Source: Clostridia bacterium (GTDB taxonomy: Bacteria > Acidobacteriota > Terriglobia > Terriglobales > Acidobacteriaceae). From it: a stretch of DNA of 64,000 nucleotides. The translations under genes and the position numbers were made by a program. The stretch spans positions 670,373-734,372 of the forward strand of contig DATMYA010000008.1 in assembly GCA_035561135.1 (NCBI GenBank), in the 5' to 3' direction. The notes below the pieces were generated by a model, which was not told where the DNA came from, searched no databases, and was given only the letters and a program-made list of their open reading frames with translations. Below, piece by piece: positions 55,384-64,000 of this stretch (positions are counted from its first letter, which is position 1; each line of letters begins with the position of its first letter).

Positions 55384-56028
55384 TTGACGAACTGCCGAGT
55401 GATGGTCGTAGATGAGAATGCCGGGTTTCGGGACGTCATCGTAAGCCTGATCGCCGAACGCGGCTTCGAAGCTTACCCGGCGGCTGATGGCATTGACGCC
55501 TTGCGACAAATCTACGACGTGATGCCCAGCGTTATCGTTGCGGACGCGATACTCCCGGATATTTCCGGGTTCCGATTCCTGCCGTTTGTTCGGCGCAGAT
55601 TTCCAGCAATTGGAGTAATCGCAATGAGGGGTGAGTCGACGAGCGTTTTCCAGCCGACCGAAGTGGTTGCGGATGAGGTCTTCCCGAAAGAGCCAGCTAA
55701 TTTCGATCGCCTTCTGCAATCGGTGGAAGAGCTTGCAAGGGGTGCTGCCCAGGAACTTGAGGCCAGGCGCTCGCACGTGCGCCTCATTGAGATTGCCGAA
55801 GGCGAAGTGACGCGCATTGGCTCCGGGCAGTGCACCCTCTGCGAAGTACTGCTCAGATCCGTTAAAAAGGCTCTGCTGAACTCCGTGCTGGCAGTCTCTT
55901 GGGAGCGTTCCCGGAATCAGGACACTGAGACAGCGGCCGAAGTCGGCGCGGCAGAGCGCACCCTGGACCGTGCCTTGAACGATCTGAATGCCCACAAAAC
56001 CGAGATGCATTTCGAAAAGGCGGACTGA
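55384..56028 (+). CDS. Stand-alone receiver-domain protein with extra C-terminal region
   Basis: About 214 residues. Residues 1-115 are a response-regulator receiver: CRVMVVDENAGFRDVI, phospho-Asp in VADAILPDISGF, VIAMRGES and the FPKEPANFD lysine. The C-terminal ~100 residues are helical and include CTLCEVLL, with no DNA-binding domain. TTG 55384 is preferred because AAGGAG lies 6 nt upstream; GTG 55369 overlaps that site. No histidine kinase is adjacent, so its partner is unknown. Confidence 0.75.
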   Translation: MTNCRVMVVDENAGFRDVIVSLIAERGFEAYPAADGIDALRQIYDVMPSVIVADAILPDISGFRFLPFVRRRFPAIGVIAMRGESTSVFQPTEVVADEVFPKEPANFDRLLQSVEELARGAAQELEARRSHVRLIEIAEGEVTRIGSGQCTLCEVLLRSVKKALLNSVLAVSWERSRNQDTETAAEVGAAERTLDRALNDLNAHKTEMHFEKAD

Positions 56029-56131
56029 GCGAAACAACTCAATTCGACACTGCGCTCTGCTGCGCTCAGAACGACCGAGGAGTGAGGGTTCCAACCCGAG
56101 TCGAAGAATCACCTTTGCATCTCCGTGCTGC

Positions 56132-56184
56132 ATCAAAGAGGCCCTTCGACTTCGCGACTTCGTCGCTCCGATCAGCAAGACAAC
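56132..56184. repeat. Long dispersed intergenic repeat, copy B
   Basis: It matches 7158-7214 over its whole length with scattered changes; shared words include CTTCGTCGCTCCG. It lies in the gap between the receiver gene and the DUF1697 gene, which holds nothing else I can assign. Confidence 0.65.
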
Positions 56185-56261
56185 AGCGCGTTGCAACGGC
56201 CTACCACGTTCTCAAGTCTCCGGCGCCCAGCAGAATGTGTCGCGCTATATTAGATCTCGCT

Positions 56262-56846
56262 ATGACCGTGATTGTCTCCATGCTCCGGGGCGTCAACGTT
56301 GGCGGACACAAGAAGATCAGGATGGACGCGCTCCGCGCGCTTTATGAATCCCTGAACCTGCAAGACCCACACACCTTCATACAGAGTGGCAATGTCGTCT
56401 TCAGAACGAAAGAGCGGAGCCTCGTGCGACTTGCCGGGAAAATTCAGGACGGGATTGAGCGGAGCTTCGGCTTTCGTCCCGACGTCATCCTCCGCACCTC
56501 TTCCGAGTTGAGGGACGTCATTAGACGAAACCCGTTTGCGACACGGCACGGCATTGATCCAGCCAGACTCCTTGTTACCTTCCTCGCCAGCGATCCCAGC
56601 CCTGAAGCTCGCAACAAGCTTCTCAGCATCAAGACTGATCCGGAGGAGTTGCGAATCGACGGTCGTGAGCTCTATGTCTATTATCCGAATGGCATGGCAC
56701 GCCCGAAGCTCTCGTGGGCGCTGATCGAGCAGACGCTGAAGACATCCGGGACTGGCAGAAACTGGAACAGCGCTACAAAACTCCTCGAGCTTGCGGAGAG
56801 GCTGGAAGCTTCTGAGCCTCCTTCAAATCATTTTAATTCTAGGTAG
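56262..56846 (+). CDS. DUF1697 family protein
   Basis: A 194-residue cytoplasmic protein with the family start VSMLRGVNVGGHKKIRMDALRALYESL, then THFIQSGNVVF-like HTFIQSGNVVF, ILRTSSELRDVIRRNPF, and an end ARPKLSWALIEQTLKTSGTGRNWNSATKLLELA. The family has no proven function. The ATG at 56262 fits the conserved start; the frame is open 60 codons upstream through the repeat. Confidence 0.85.
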   Translation: MTVIVSMLRGVNVGGHKKIRMDALRALYESLNLQDPHTFIQSGNVVFRTKERSLVRLAGKIQDGIERSFGFRPDVILRTSSELRDVIRRNPFATRHGIDPARLLVTFLASDPSPEARNKLLSIKTDPEELRIDGRELYVYYPNGMARPKLSWALIEQTLKTSGTGRNWNSATKLLELAERLEASEPPSNHFNSR

Positions 56847-56931
56847 AATCGTGAATGCGATAGGAGATTCGGGTGAATGCTGCGATTGGCGGCCTTGACT
56901 TTTCTCCTCTCGAGCGAAGCGAGGGTCTGGC

Positions 56932-57522
56932 GTGCTGACTGAGACACTGATCGAAGGGCTGAAACCATACACAATAGGCGAGAAACTACGCGGTCTGCGG
57001 CTCAAGAAGAGTATGGGGCTGGTGGAACTGGGAAAGCACACCGGCCTGTCCGCTGCGCTGATCTCCAAGCTCGAACGCGGAAAGCTCTTTCCGACTTTGC
57101 CCACGTTGCTGAGGATCGCGATGGTGTTCGGCGTTGGTCTCGACTACTTCTTCACGGAAGAGCGCCAGCGGCACGTGGTAGCGATCGCGCGGAAGCAGGA
57201 GCGCACTCGCTTTCCCGAGACACCGGGCACTTCGGATATCTCGTACTTTTTCGAGAGCCTCGACTTCAAGGCGACAGAACGAAAGTTTGGAGCGTACTTT
57301 GCCCAATTCGAACCCGTCGCGCACAGGAAGGCGAAACCTCATCAGCACGCGGGAGTGGAATTCGTTTACGTCATCGCGGGAAAACTGGCGATCAAGATTG
57401 GCAGCGACGAGCACGAACTCCGCGCTGGCGACGCGATTTACTTCGACAGCACGGTTCTGCACAGTTACCGGCGCGCCGGAAATAGACCGTGCAACGGAGT
57501 CGTCATCACGATGGCCTCATAG
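56932..57522 (+). CDS. XRE-cupin transcriptional regulator
   Basis: A 196-residue regulator: an N-terminal HTH (IGEKLRGLRLKKSMGLVELGKHTGLSAALISKLERGK, residues ~15-60), a linker, and a C-terminal cupin (residues ~115-195: HQHAGVEFVYVIAGKLAIKIG, LRAGDAIYFDSTVLHSYR). Such proteins sense a small ligand through the cupin and repress nearby or metabolic genes. It starts at GTG 56932. A very strong terminator shared with the convergent lpdA follows. Confidence 0.88.
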   Translation: MLTETLIEGLKPYTIGEKLRGLRLKKSMGLVELGKHTGLSAALISKLERGKLFPTLPTLLRIAMVFGVGLDYFFTEERQRHVVAIARKQERTRFPETPGTSDISYFFESLDFKATERKFGAYFAQFEPVAHRKAKPHQHAGVEFVYVIAGKLAIKIGSDEHELRAGDAIYFDSTVLHSYRRAGNRPCNGVVITMAS

Positions 57523-57531
57523 TTCTGCCAG

Positions 57532-57568
57532 ACAATATCGCCACCGCTGGACGCGGTGGCGATATTGT
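57532..57568. terminator. Bidirectional terminator between the XRE-cupin gene and lpdA
   Basis: ACAATATCGCCACCGC-TGGAC-GCGGTGGCGATATTGT is a perfect 16-bp stem, 9 nt after the regulator stop and 23 nt from the lpdA stop. The right side is followed by TT only and the left by CTGGC, so the stem itself is the main evidence. Confidence 0.8.
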
Positions 57569-57590
57569 TTGCGGCAAGCGTAAGAACGAT

Positions 57591-59006
57591 TCAGCGCTTC
57601 GGTCTATAGATGTGCGTGGCCTGCCCGTAGAACGATTCCGCCGCTTCCATCACCGTCTCAGATAATGTGGGATGGGGATGGATAGTGAGCTTCATATCGG
57701 CTGCGACGGCTGCCATCTCTACGGCGAGTACGCCCTCGCTGATCATCTCCCCTGCGCCAGGTCCGCAGATACCCACTCCGAGCACGCGTTCCGTCTTGGG
57801 ATCGATGACGAGCTTCGTAACGCCTTCCGTGCGGTCCAGCGTCATTGCGCGTCCCGAAGCGCCCCAGGGAAACTTGGCGACCGTAACCTCGCGGCCTTCG
57901 TTCTGCGCCTGCGTCTCTGTGAGACCACACCAGGCAATCTCAGGATCGGTGAAGACGACGGCAGGAATGGCATTTGGTTCGAAGGCAACCTTGTGCCCGG
58001 CGATGTGCTCCGCCGCGACGCGCCCTTCGTGCGAAGCTTTGTGCGCAAGCATCGGGTCGCCCACGACATCGCCAATCGCGTAGATGGCTGGGTCGGCGGT
58101 CTGCAACTGCTTGTTGACTTCAATGAAGCCGCGTTGGTTAACCTTGACTTTTGTGTTCTCCAGGCCCGGCACTTCTGAGTTCGGACGACGTCCGACCGAG
58201 ACGAGCACCTTCTCAAACACCTGCTCCTTCTCGGTAACGTCAGCCCCGTCGAAGGTGACGCGCACGCCGCAGTCCTCCTCTTTCATGCTGCTCACCTTCG
58301 TGTTGAGCATGATGGAGGCGAATTGCTTTTGAAGGCGTCGATGCAGTGGCGTAACCAGGTCGCGGTCAGCGCCGGGCAGAAGTCCGGACGTCATCTCGAC
58401 AACGGAAACTTTCGTACCAAGCGATGAATATACGGTGCCGAGTTCCAGACCGATGTAGCCGCCGCCAACGACGAGCAGCGTTTTGGGAATGTTCTCCAGC
58501 GCGAGGCCCCCGGTCGAATCCAGGATGCGCGACGATTTGGGAAACGTGGGAATCGTCGCAGGACGCGAGCCAGTGGCGATAATGATGCGATCGAACGAGA
58601 GCGTCTCTTCGCCGCCCTTCGTTTTCTCCACCTTCAGCGTCGTTGAGTTCACGAATGTTGCGCGGCCCTGTATGAACGTGACGCCGCGTTGTTTGGAAAG
58701 CTGGCCGAGGCCGCCCGTCAGTTTTTTGACCACGCCTTCTTTGAACGAACGCAGCTTCTCCAACTCAATCTTCGGCTCGCCAAAAGTGACGCCCCAGTTC
58801 GCCGCATGTTGCGATTCGTTGATGAATGCGGCCACGTGCAGAAGTGCCTTCGACGGAATGCATCCCCGATACAAACAAACGCCGCCAGGGTTCGTCTCCA
58901 TGGCAATCAAGGTGACCTTCATCCCAAGATCTGCCGCAAGAAAAGCGGCGGCGTAGCCACCTGGCCCGCCGCCGACAACCGCGATTCTCAAACTTTCATT
59001 TGCCAT
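57591..59006 (-). CDS. lpdA: Dihydrolipoyl dehydrogenase (E3)
   Basis: It reoxidises the lipoyl groups of pyruvate dehydrogenase with NAD. At 471 residues it has [19 protein letters not shown] (FAD), the redox pair [28 protein letters not shown] (NAD), [19 protein letters not shown] and an ending [14 protein letters not shown] with the catalytic His-Glu. It is the third gene of the aceE-aceF-lpdA operon, 66 nt after aceF. Confidence 0.96.
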   Translation of the reverse strand: MANESLRIAVVGGGPGGYAAAFLAADLGMKVTLIAMETNPGGVCLYRGCIPSKALLHVAAFINESQHAANWGVTFGEPKIELEKLRSFKEGVVKKLTGGLGQLSKQRGVTFIQGRATFVNSTTLKVEKTKGGEETLSFDRIIIATGSRPATIPTFPKSSRILDSTGGLALENIPKTLLVVGGGYIGLELGTVYSSLGTKVSVVEMTSGLLPGADRDLVTPLHRRLQKQFASIMLNTKVSSMKEEDCGVRVTFDGADVTEKEQVFEKVLVSVGRRPNSEVPGLENTKVKVNQRGFIEVNKQLQTADPAIYAIGDVVGDPMLAHKASHEGRVAAEHIAGHKVAFEPNAIPAVVFTDPEIAWCGLTETQAQNEGREVTVAKFPWGASGRAMTLDRTEGVTKLVIDPKTERVLGVGICGPGAGEMISEGVLAVEMAAVAADMKLTIHPHPTLSETVMEAAESFYGQATHIYRPKR

Positions 59007-59072
59007 TTCGTACGCAAACCTCGTGCACAGCGGTTAGGAGATTAAGACCTCTGAACTGAAGTCGATTAACTA

Positions 59073-60857
59073 TTATCCCTGTACGGAAAGCAGGAACGGT
59101 TGCTCCAGCGCCTCGACGACCCAGCGCAGGAAGCGCGCCGCATCGGCGCCATCGATAAGCCGATGATCGTAAGAGAGTGACAGCGGCATGATGAGGCGCG
59201 GCTCGAACTTGTCCTTCACCCACACGGGTTCCATGCGCGAGCGCGACATGCCAAGGATGGCCACCTCCGGAAGATTAACGATCGGCGTGAAGGCCGTGCC
59301 TCCAATGCCACCGAGGTTGGTGATGGTGAAGGTGCCGCCCTCCATGTCTTCCGGCGTGAGCTTCTTGTTGCGGGCCTTGGTTGAAAGCTGCGACAACTCG
59401 GCCGCCAGTTCCACGATGTTCTTTTTGTCCACGTTGCGGATGACGGGCACGAGCAGCCCGCGGTCGGTATCCACGGCGACCCCGATATTGATATAGCGCT
59501 TGTAAATAACCTCTTCGTTGGCGGGGTCAATCGTGGCGTTGACCTGAGGGAAAACTTTCAGCGCGGATGCTATGACTTTCAAAGCGATGGCCGTAACCGT
59601 CATTTTGCCGCCTGCGGCTTCCACTTTCGGAGCGAAGCGCGCGCGCAGTTCTTCGAGTCCGGTGATGTCGGCTTTGTCGAATTGCGTGACGTGCGGAATC
59701 GAAATCCATGCTTCGGCGAGATGTTCCGCCGTCTTGCGGCGCACCCCACGCATGGAAACCTTTTCGATTGGACCCCACTTGGAGAAGTCGGGAAGCTTGG
59801 TGCGCGGGAACGGCAAACCGCCGGTTTCAGGAGCCGCCTTGGGCGCTGCCGCACCGGATACGATGCCCTTGGCAAACGACTTCACATCACCTTCGGTGAT
59901 GCGTTCGCCCGGGCCGGTTCCCTTCACGTTGTAGATGTCCAAGCCCAACTCACGGGCCAGGCGACGCACGGAAGGCGCTGCGGCGATGGGCGGACGCTGA
60001 TCGGCACCGGCCGTCTTTTCCAGTTGCGGAGGATATGGCGCGTGCTCCACGCCGGCATGTGCATCCGGGGGGAAGGCTTCGCGCTCGGTCTTGCCTTCCA
60101 GCTTACGAGCTGCCTGGTAAGTTTCACGAGCCACTTGCGTGCTGCTGGCCTCGTCTTCCGCTTGGCTCGGCGGAACCGGCGCGGGAGCAGCTTCAGGAGA
60201 TGGCGCAAGGGGAGCACTCGCGGCCGGTGCACCCGCAGCAGCTTGGTAGGAGAAGATTGTCTGCCCTACTTTGATTTTCTGGCCGGCGCTGACGCTGACA
60301 TCCTTGACTGTGCCGTTCACGCTGGATGGAACTTCGATCACGGCCTTATCGGTTTCCAGTTCCATTACCGGTTGGCCTTCAGCGACGGCGTCCCCCGGCT
60401 TGACCATGAGTCGAACAAGGTCGCCCTGCTCGATGTTTTCGCCCAATTCCGGCAGTTTGTACTCAAGAGTGCCACCTGCGGGAACTTCTGCAGGTGTAGC
60501 CATGGGCTTCGGAGTATCTTTCTTCTCTGCCTTCGGCTTCTCCTGTTGGGACGCTTCCTGCTTGGGTGCGGCTTCCTGCTTTGGGGTGGCGGGTTTCGCT
60601 TCCGCAGCCGCGGACGCACCGTCGCCCTCGACGGTAAAGATGACCTGGCCTACGTGTACCTTCTCGCCCTGTGCTACGCGGACGTCCTGCACTTTTCCGC
60701 TGACGGTGGAAGGCACTTCGATAACCGCCTTGTCCGTCTCCAACTCCATGACCGCCTGACCGGTGCTGACCGTATCACCGGGATTGATCATCACCCGCAC
60801 AAGATCTCCGGCCTCGATGTTTTCACCCAGTTCCGGAAGTTTGAACTCAATCGCCAA
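59073..60857 (-). CDS. aceF: Pyruvate dehydrogenase E2, dihydrolipoamide acetyltransferase
   Basis: The core of the complex. It has 594 residues: two lipoyl domains with the lipoyl Lys in ELETDKAVIEVPS (residues ~42 and ~170), separated and followed by Ala/Pro/Lys-rich flexible linkers. A peripheral-subunit-binding domain lies near residue 300 (PSVRRLARELGLDIYNVKGTGPGERITEGDV), then the catalytic domain ending with DHRLIDGADAARFL. The two lipoyl domains differ from the three of enteric AceF. Confidence 0.96.
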   Translation of the reverse strand: MAIEFKLPELGENIEAGDLVRVMINPGDTVSTGQAVMELETDKAVIEVPSTVSGKVQDVRVAQGEKVHVGQVIFTVEGDGASAAAEAKPATPKQEAAPKQEASQQEKPKAEKKDTPKPMATPAEVPAGGTLEYKLPELGENIEQGDLVRLMVKPGDAVAEGQPVMELETDKAVIEVPSSVNGTVKDVSVSAGQKIKVGQTIFSYQAAAGAPAASAPLAPSPEAAPAPVPPSQAEDEASSTQVARETYQAARKLEGKTEREAFPPDAHAGVEHAPYPPQLEKTAGADQRPPIAAAPSVRRLARELGLDIYNVKGTGPGERITEGDVKSFAKGIVSGAAAPKAAPETGGLPFPRTKLPDFSKWGPIEKVSMRGVRRKTAEHLAEAWISIPHVTQFDKADITGLEELRARFAPKVEAAGGKMTVTAIALKVIASALKVFPQVNATIDPANEEVIYKRYINIGVAVDTDRGLLVPVIRNVDKKNIVELAAELSQLSTKARNKKLTPEDMEGGTFTITNLGGIGGTAFTPIVNLPEVAILGMSRSRMEPVWVKDKFEPRLIMPLSLSYDHRLIDGADAARFLRWVVEALEQPFLLSVQG

Positions 60858-60991
60858 GGTCGTTCCTTTCTTATCGCAGTGCGCGGCGGCGCCGTGGCAC
60901 TGGCCCGAAAGCGCGGCGAAGTTGCCTGCTGCCTTCGGAGTTGAGCCCTTTTTGGCGAGCGCACGCAGGCGCTCGCCGGGCGTCCATACCG

Positions 60992-63670
60992 TTATACCGT
61001 TACCGGATTTGGCTTGTCGGCTTTGATGCCAAGATCCTGTATGGCCTTCTGCACTACGTCGGCCTTGATCTTGCCATCACGGGCCAGGGCACTGAGAGTC
61101 GCAAGCACAATGTACCTGGCATCCACTTCGAAGAAGTCGCGCAATGAAGCACGTTTTTCGCTGCGCCCGAAACCATCCGTGCCAAGCGCCACCAGCTTTC
61201 CGGGAACCCACTGCGAAATCGATTCGGGCAGTGTCTTGACGTAGTCCGAAGCCGCGACAAAGACTGTGTCCTTGGGCGCAGTCTGCAAAGACTGGGTCAC
61301 GTACGGCACGCGCGGTTTTTCCGCCGGGTGCAGCATGTTCCAGCGATCCGCGTCGATACCGTCGGTGTAGAGATTTTTATAGCTGGTGACGCTCCACACG
61401 TCGGCGGCCACGCCGTACTTATCTTCCAGCATCTGCTGTGCCTTGAGAACCTCAAGCAGGATGGCACCGCTACCAAGCAGTTGCGCCCGCAGCTTTGCAT
61501 CCTTCTTCTCCGACGGCTTCAAGCGGTACAGACCCTTCAGAATGCCCTCGCGCGCGCCTTCCGGCATGTGCGGCATCTCCCAGGGCTCATTCATCACCGT
61601 GATGTAGTAGAAGATGTTTTCCTTGTTCACGTACATACGGCGTATGCCGTCCTGAACGATCACCGCGATTTCGTAGGCAAATGCCGGGTCATACGCAACC
61701 AGGTTCGGCACCGGATAAGCGAGCAGATGGCTGTGCCCATCCTGATGCTGAAGGCCTTCACCGGCGAGGGTTGTTCGTCCCGCCGTTCCTCCGACCAGGA
61801 ACCCACGCGTGCGCATGTCGCCGGCGGCCCAGACCAGATCGCCTACGCGTTGCAGCCCGAACATAGAGTAGTAGATGAAGAACGGAATCGCATTGATGCC
61901 GTGCGTGGAATACGCCGTGCCAGCGGCCATGAACTCGGCCATGGAACCCGCTTCGGTGATGCCCTCCTCAAGAATCTGTCCGTCCTTCGCTTCCTTGTAG
62001 TAGAGGAGAGTGTCCATGTCGACCGGCTCGTAGAGCTGCCCAACGCTGGAGTAGATGCCGACCTGACGGAACATGGCTTCCATTCCAAAGGTGCGCGCCT
62101 CATCAGGGATGATGGGCACGATGAGTCGGCCAACCTGCTTGTCCCGCAGCAACTTCGAGAGCATCCGTACGAAGACCATTGTCGTGGAGACCTTGCGGCC
62201 TTCCGTGCCCTTGTAAAACTCTTCGAAGATATCTTCCGGCAAGGGCTCAAGCGGCGCATCGCCTGATTTGCGCGACGGCATATAGCCACCCAGTTCCTTA
62301 CGACGGGCCTGCAGGTACTGAATCTCGAGGCTATCGTCCGCAGGGCGATAGAACGGAGCGCCATGCAATTGCTCGTCGGGAACGGGGATGCCGAAGCGCG
62401 AGCGGAAAATACTGAGCTCTTCGTCGTTAATCTTTTTCTGCTGGTGCGTAATGTTCTTGCCTTCGCCGCTCTCTCCGAGGCCGTAGCCCTTGATGGTTTT
62501 GGCGAGGATGACAGTTGGTGAACCCTTGTGTTCGGTCGCAGCCTTGTATGCGGCGTAAACCTTGAGCGGGTCGTGTCCGCCAAGACGCATCTTGGCCAGT
62601 TGCTCATCGCTGAGGTGTTCGACCATTTTCAGCAGGCGCGGGTCTGTGCCAAAGAAGTTCTGGCGGAAGTACGCGCCCGTCGAGACGAAATACTTCTGGT
62701 ATTGCCCGTCGGTAATCTCGCCCATACGCTTGACGAGCAAGCCGTCGCGATCTTTTTCGAGCAACGGATCCCAATCGCTGCCCCAGATAACCTTGATTAC
62801 ATTCCAACCAGCGCCGCGGAAAATCGCCTCCAGTTCCTGGATGATTTTTCCATTGCCACGCACCGGACCATCGAGGCGCTGGAGGTTGCAATTGACAACG
62901 AAGATAAGGTTGTCGAGCTTCTCGCGGGAAGCGAGCGTGATTGCGCCCAAAGACTCCGGCTCATCCGTCTCGCCGTCGCCAAGGAACGCCCAGACTTTTC
63001 CAGTGTTCGACTTCTTCAGTCCGCGGTTTTCAAGATAGCGATTGAAACGAGCTTTGTAGATAGCCTGAATGGGGCCGAGTCCCATCGAAACCGTCGGGAA
63101 CTCCCAGAAGTTCGGCATGAGCCAGGGATGCGGATAGGACGAAAGCCCGCCACCTTCGGCAAGTTCGCGCCGGAAGTTTTCCAGCTTCTCGATGGAGAGG
63201 CGTCCCTCAAGAAAGGCGCGAGCATAGATGCCCGGCGAAGCGTGTCCCTGGAAGTAGATGATGTCGCGGTCGCCATCCTCGGTCTGTGCGCGGAAGAAGT
63301 GATTGAAGCCGATCTCGTATAGCGTCGCCGCAGAAGCATAGGTAGAGATGTGACCGCCGATGCCCTCCGACTTCTTATTGGCGCGCATCACCATCGCCAG
63401 CGCGTTCCAGCGCACCAGGCTCTTAATGCGACGCTCGACTTCCTGACTGCCCGGAAACGGCGGTTGCGCCTCCACGGGAATCGAGTTCTGGTACGGCGTT
63501 GTGGCGGTAAATGGCAGGCGGTAGCCGGCGCGCGCCGTGTAGAGTTCCAGTTGCTGAAGCAGTCGCCCGGCGCGTTCCACGCCGCCAGTCTCGAGCACAT
63601 AGTCGAGCGAATCCAACCACTCGCGAGTTTCGAGTACTTCCAGTCCATCGTGCTTTTCGGAGTTATTCAC
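60992..63670 (-). CDS. aceE: Pyruvate dehydrogenase E1 component, homodimeric type
   Basis: It decarboxylates pyruvate and acetylates E2. It has 892 residues of the single-chain AceE type: ETREWLDSLDYVLETGGVERAG at the start, GHISTYASAATLYEIGFNHFF, the TPP motif GDGETDEPESLGAI...NCNLQRLDG, GYGLGESGEGKNITHQ and the C-terminal transketolase-like domain. GTG 63670 is preferred: GAGG lies 6 nt upstream and the resulting N-terminus matches enteric AceE; an ATG at 63739 would add 23 residues. It heads the operon with aceF 134 nt downstream. Confidence 0.95.
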   Translation of the reverse strand: MNNSEKHDGLEVLETREWLDSLDYVLETGGVERAGRLLQQLELYTARAGYRLPFTATTPYQNSIPVEAQPPFPGSQEVERRIKSLVRWNALAMVMRANKKSEGIGGHISTYASAATLYEIGFNHFFRAQTEDGDRDIIYFQGHASPGIYARAFLEGRLSIEKLENFRRELAEGGGLSSYPHPWLMPNFWEFPTVSMGLGPIQAIYKARFNRYLENRGLKKSNTGKVWAFLGDGETDEPESLGAITLASREKLDNLIFVVNCNLQRLDGPVRGNGKIIQELEAIFRGAGWNVIKVIWGSDWDPLLEKDRDGLLVKRMGEITDGQYQKYFVSTGAYFRQNFFGTDPRLLKMVEHLSDEQLAKMRLGGHDPLKVYAAYKAATEHKGSPTVILAKTIKGYGLGESGEGKNITHQQKKINDEELSIFRSRFGIPVPDEQLHGAPFYRPADDSLEIQYLQARRKELGGYMPSRKSGDAPLEPLPEDIFEEFYKGTEGRKVSTTMVFVRMLSKLLRDKQVGRLIVPIIPDEARTFGMEAMFRQVGIYSSVGQLYEPVDMDTLLYYKEAKDGQILEEGITEAGSMAEFMAAGTAYSTHGINAIPFFIYYSMFGLQRVGDLVWAAGDMRTRGFLVGGTAGRTTLAGEGLQHQDGHSHLLAYPVPNLVAYDPAFAYEIAVIVQDGIRRMYVNKENIFYYITVMNEPWEMPHMPEGAREGILKGLYRLKPSEKKDAKLRAQLLGSGAILLEVLKAQQMLEDKYGVAADVWSVTSYKNLYTDGIDADRWNMLHPAEKPRVPYVTQSLQTAPKDTVFVAASDYVKTLPESISQWVPGKLVALGTDGFGRSEKRASLRDFFEVDARYIVLATLSALARDGKIKADVVQKAIQDLGIKADKPNPVTV

Positions 63671-63863
63671 TTGTGTCCTCAGATCAGGGCTGCCCGTCCG
63701 CGCATAGGAATGCGAGGGGCCGAAACGAAAACCATCCAAATTGTTTCTACATATTAAATGCTCTTGGAGCTTCTGGGGATTCTGTGATTACAAACGAGAA
63801 TTGCGGGAATCCAGAGCGACAAGAGCAGAGGAAGTCTCGTGATGCGATATTCAGAGGAGAGTC

Positions 63864-63892
63864 TTGGAACGGCAACTGCGATACACTAAACT
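63864..63892 (+). promoter_or_regulatory. Sigma-70-like promoter of the tRNA gene
   Basis: TTGGAA (63864-63869) and TAAACT (63887-63892) are 17 bp apart. Transcription would begin about 18 nt before the tRNA. Confidence 0.6.
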
Positions 63893-63916
63893 AGCTTCTT
63901 GCATTGAAGGCAACAA

Positions 63917-63992
63917 GGGCCCGTAGCTCAACGGTTAGAGCAGAGGACTCATAATCCTTTGGTTCGGGGTTCAAATCCCTGCGGGCCCACCA
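63917..63992 (+). tRNA. tRNA with CAT anticodon, probably tRNA-Ile2
   Basis: A 76-nt cloverleaf with CCA encoded: acceptor GGGCCCG/CGGGCCC, D-arm AGCTCAACGGTTAGAGC, anticodon arm AGGACTCATAATCCT with CAT at 63950-63952, and T-arm GGGGTTCAAATCCC. The discriminator is A. CAT occurs in Met tRNAs and in tRNA-Ile2, where C34 becomes lysidine. C4-G69 and C5-G68 in the acceptor and the short D-loop favour Ile2; elongator Met cannot be excluded. The initiator is excluded by the paired 1-72. Confidence 0.93.
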
Positions 63993-64000
63993 ACCTCAGT

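Noticed and set aside
59682..60944. A 420-codon open frame antisense to aceF
   Set aside because: It mirrors the codon bias of aceF, has no start context, and low-complexity, Arg/Leu/Cys-rich translation. It is a by-product of high G+C coding DNA.

Overview
The window looks like chromosomal DNA of an Acidobacteriota (Terriglobia-like) bacterium. The evidence is a high G+C content, a secreted VWA protein of the kind abundant in acidobacteria, many secreted proteins of unknown function, short dispersed hairpin repeats between genes, and a housekeeping gene set of Gram-negative type (LolC/LolD lipoprotein export, AceE/AceF/Lpd). The phylum is inferred from gene content; no rRNA is present. I see no prophage, insertion sequence, integrase or CRISPR array, so this is largely core genome with a few accessory clusters.

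Layout. 1-9.8 kb: a membrane-anchored unknown running off the left edge, the catalytic subunit of methylmalonyl-CoA mutase, a methyltransferase, and three large secreted proteins (VWA, S55-peptidase-like, beta-propeller). 10-15.7 kb: an ICMT-like methyltransferase, lolC, lolD and clpC, closed by a strong terminator. 16-26.8 kb: small regulators and enzymes (PilZ, glutaredoxin, two MarR proteins, DoxX, NUDIX), purB, an orphan larB, a ChaN-like protein, ubiX, and, between ubiX and the NUDIX gene, a 285-nt stretch with its own promoter and terminator that looks like an unrecognised structured RNA. 27-31.4 kb: a LigD variant with phosphoesterase and ligase domains but no polymerase, and two secreted unknowns. 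31.6-33.7 kb: transketolase.

33.8-38.8 kb holds the most interesting accessory cluster: a sigma factor, a zinc-finger anti-sigma factor, a 273-residue protein of unknown function and a TPR-CHAT lipoprotein with an intact His/Cys protease dyad. All are on one strand, and two related hairpins lie before the last gene. 39.7-46.2 kb is an aromatic amino acid supra-operon (trpC-trpF-trpB-lipoprotein-trpA-aroQ-aroF-tyrA) that takes chorismate-pathway intermediates to tryptophan and to the tyrosine/phenylalanine branch; trpE, trpG and trpD are not here. 46.4-54.4 kb: a two-subunit CoA transferase, mtnA, a VOC protein, pyrE with a Cys/His-rich tail, a CPBP protease and uvrA. 54.4-57.5 kb: a microprotein gene, a hairpin-rich intergenic stretch, a receiver-domain protein, a DUF1697 protein and an XRE-cupin regulator. 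57.6-63.7 kb: the pyruvate dehydrogenase operon aceE-aceF-lpdA on the minus strand. The window ends with a CAT-anticodon tRNA, probably tRNA-Ile2.
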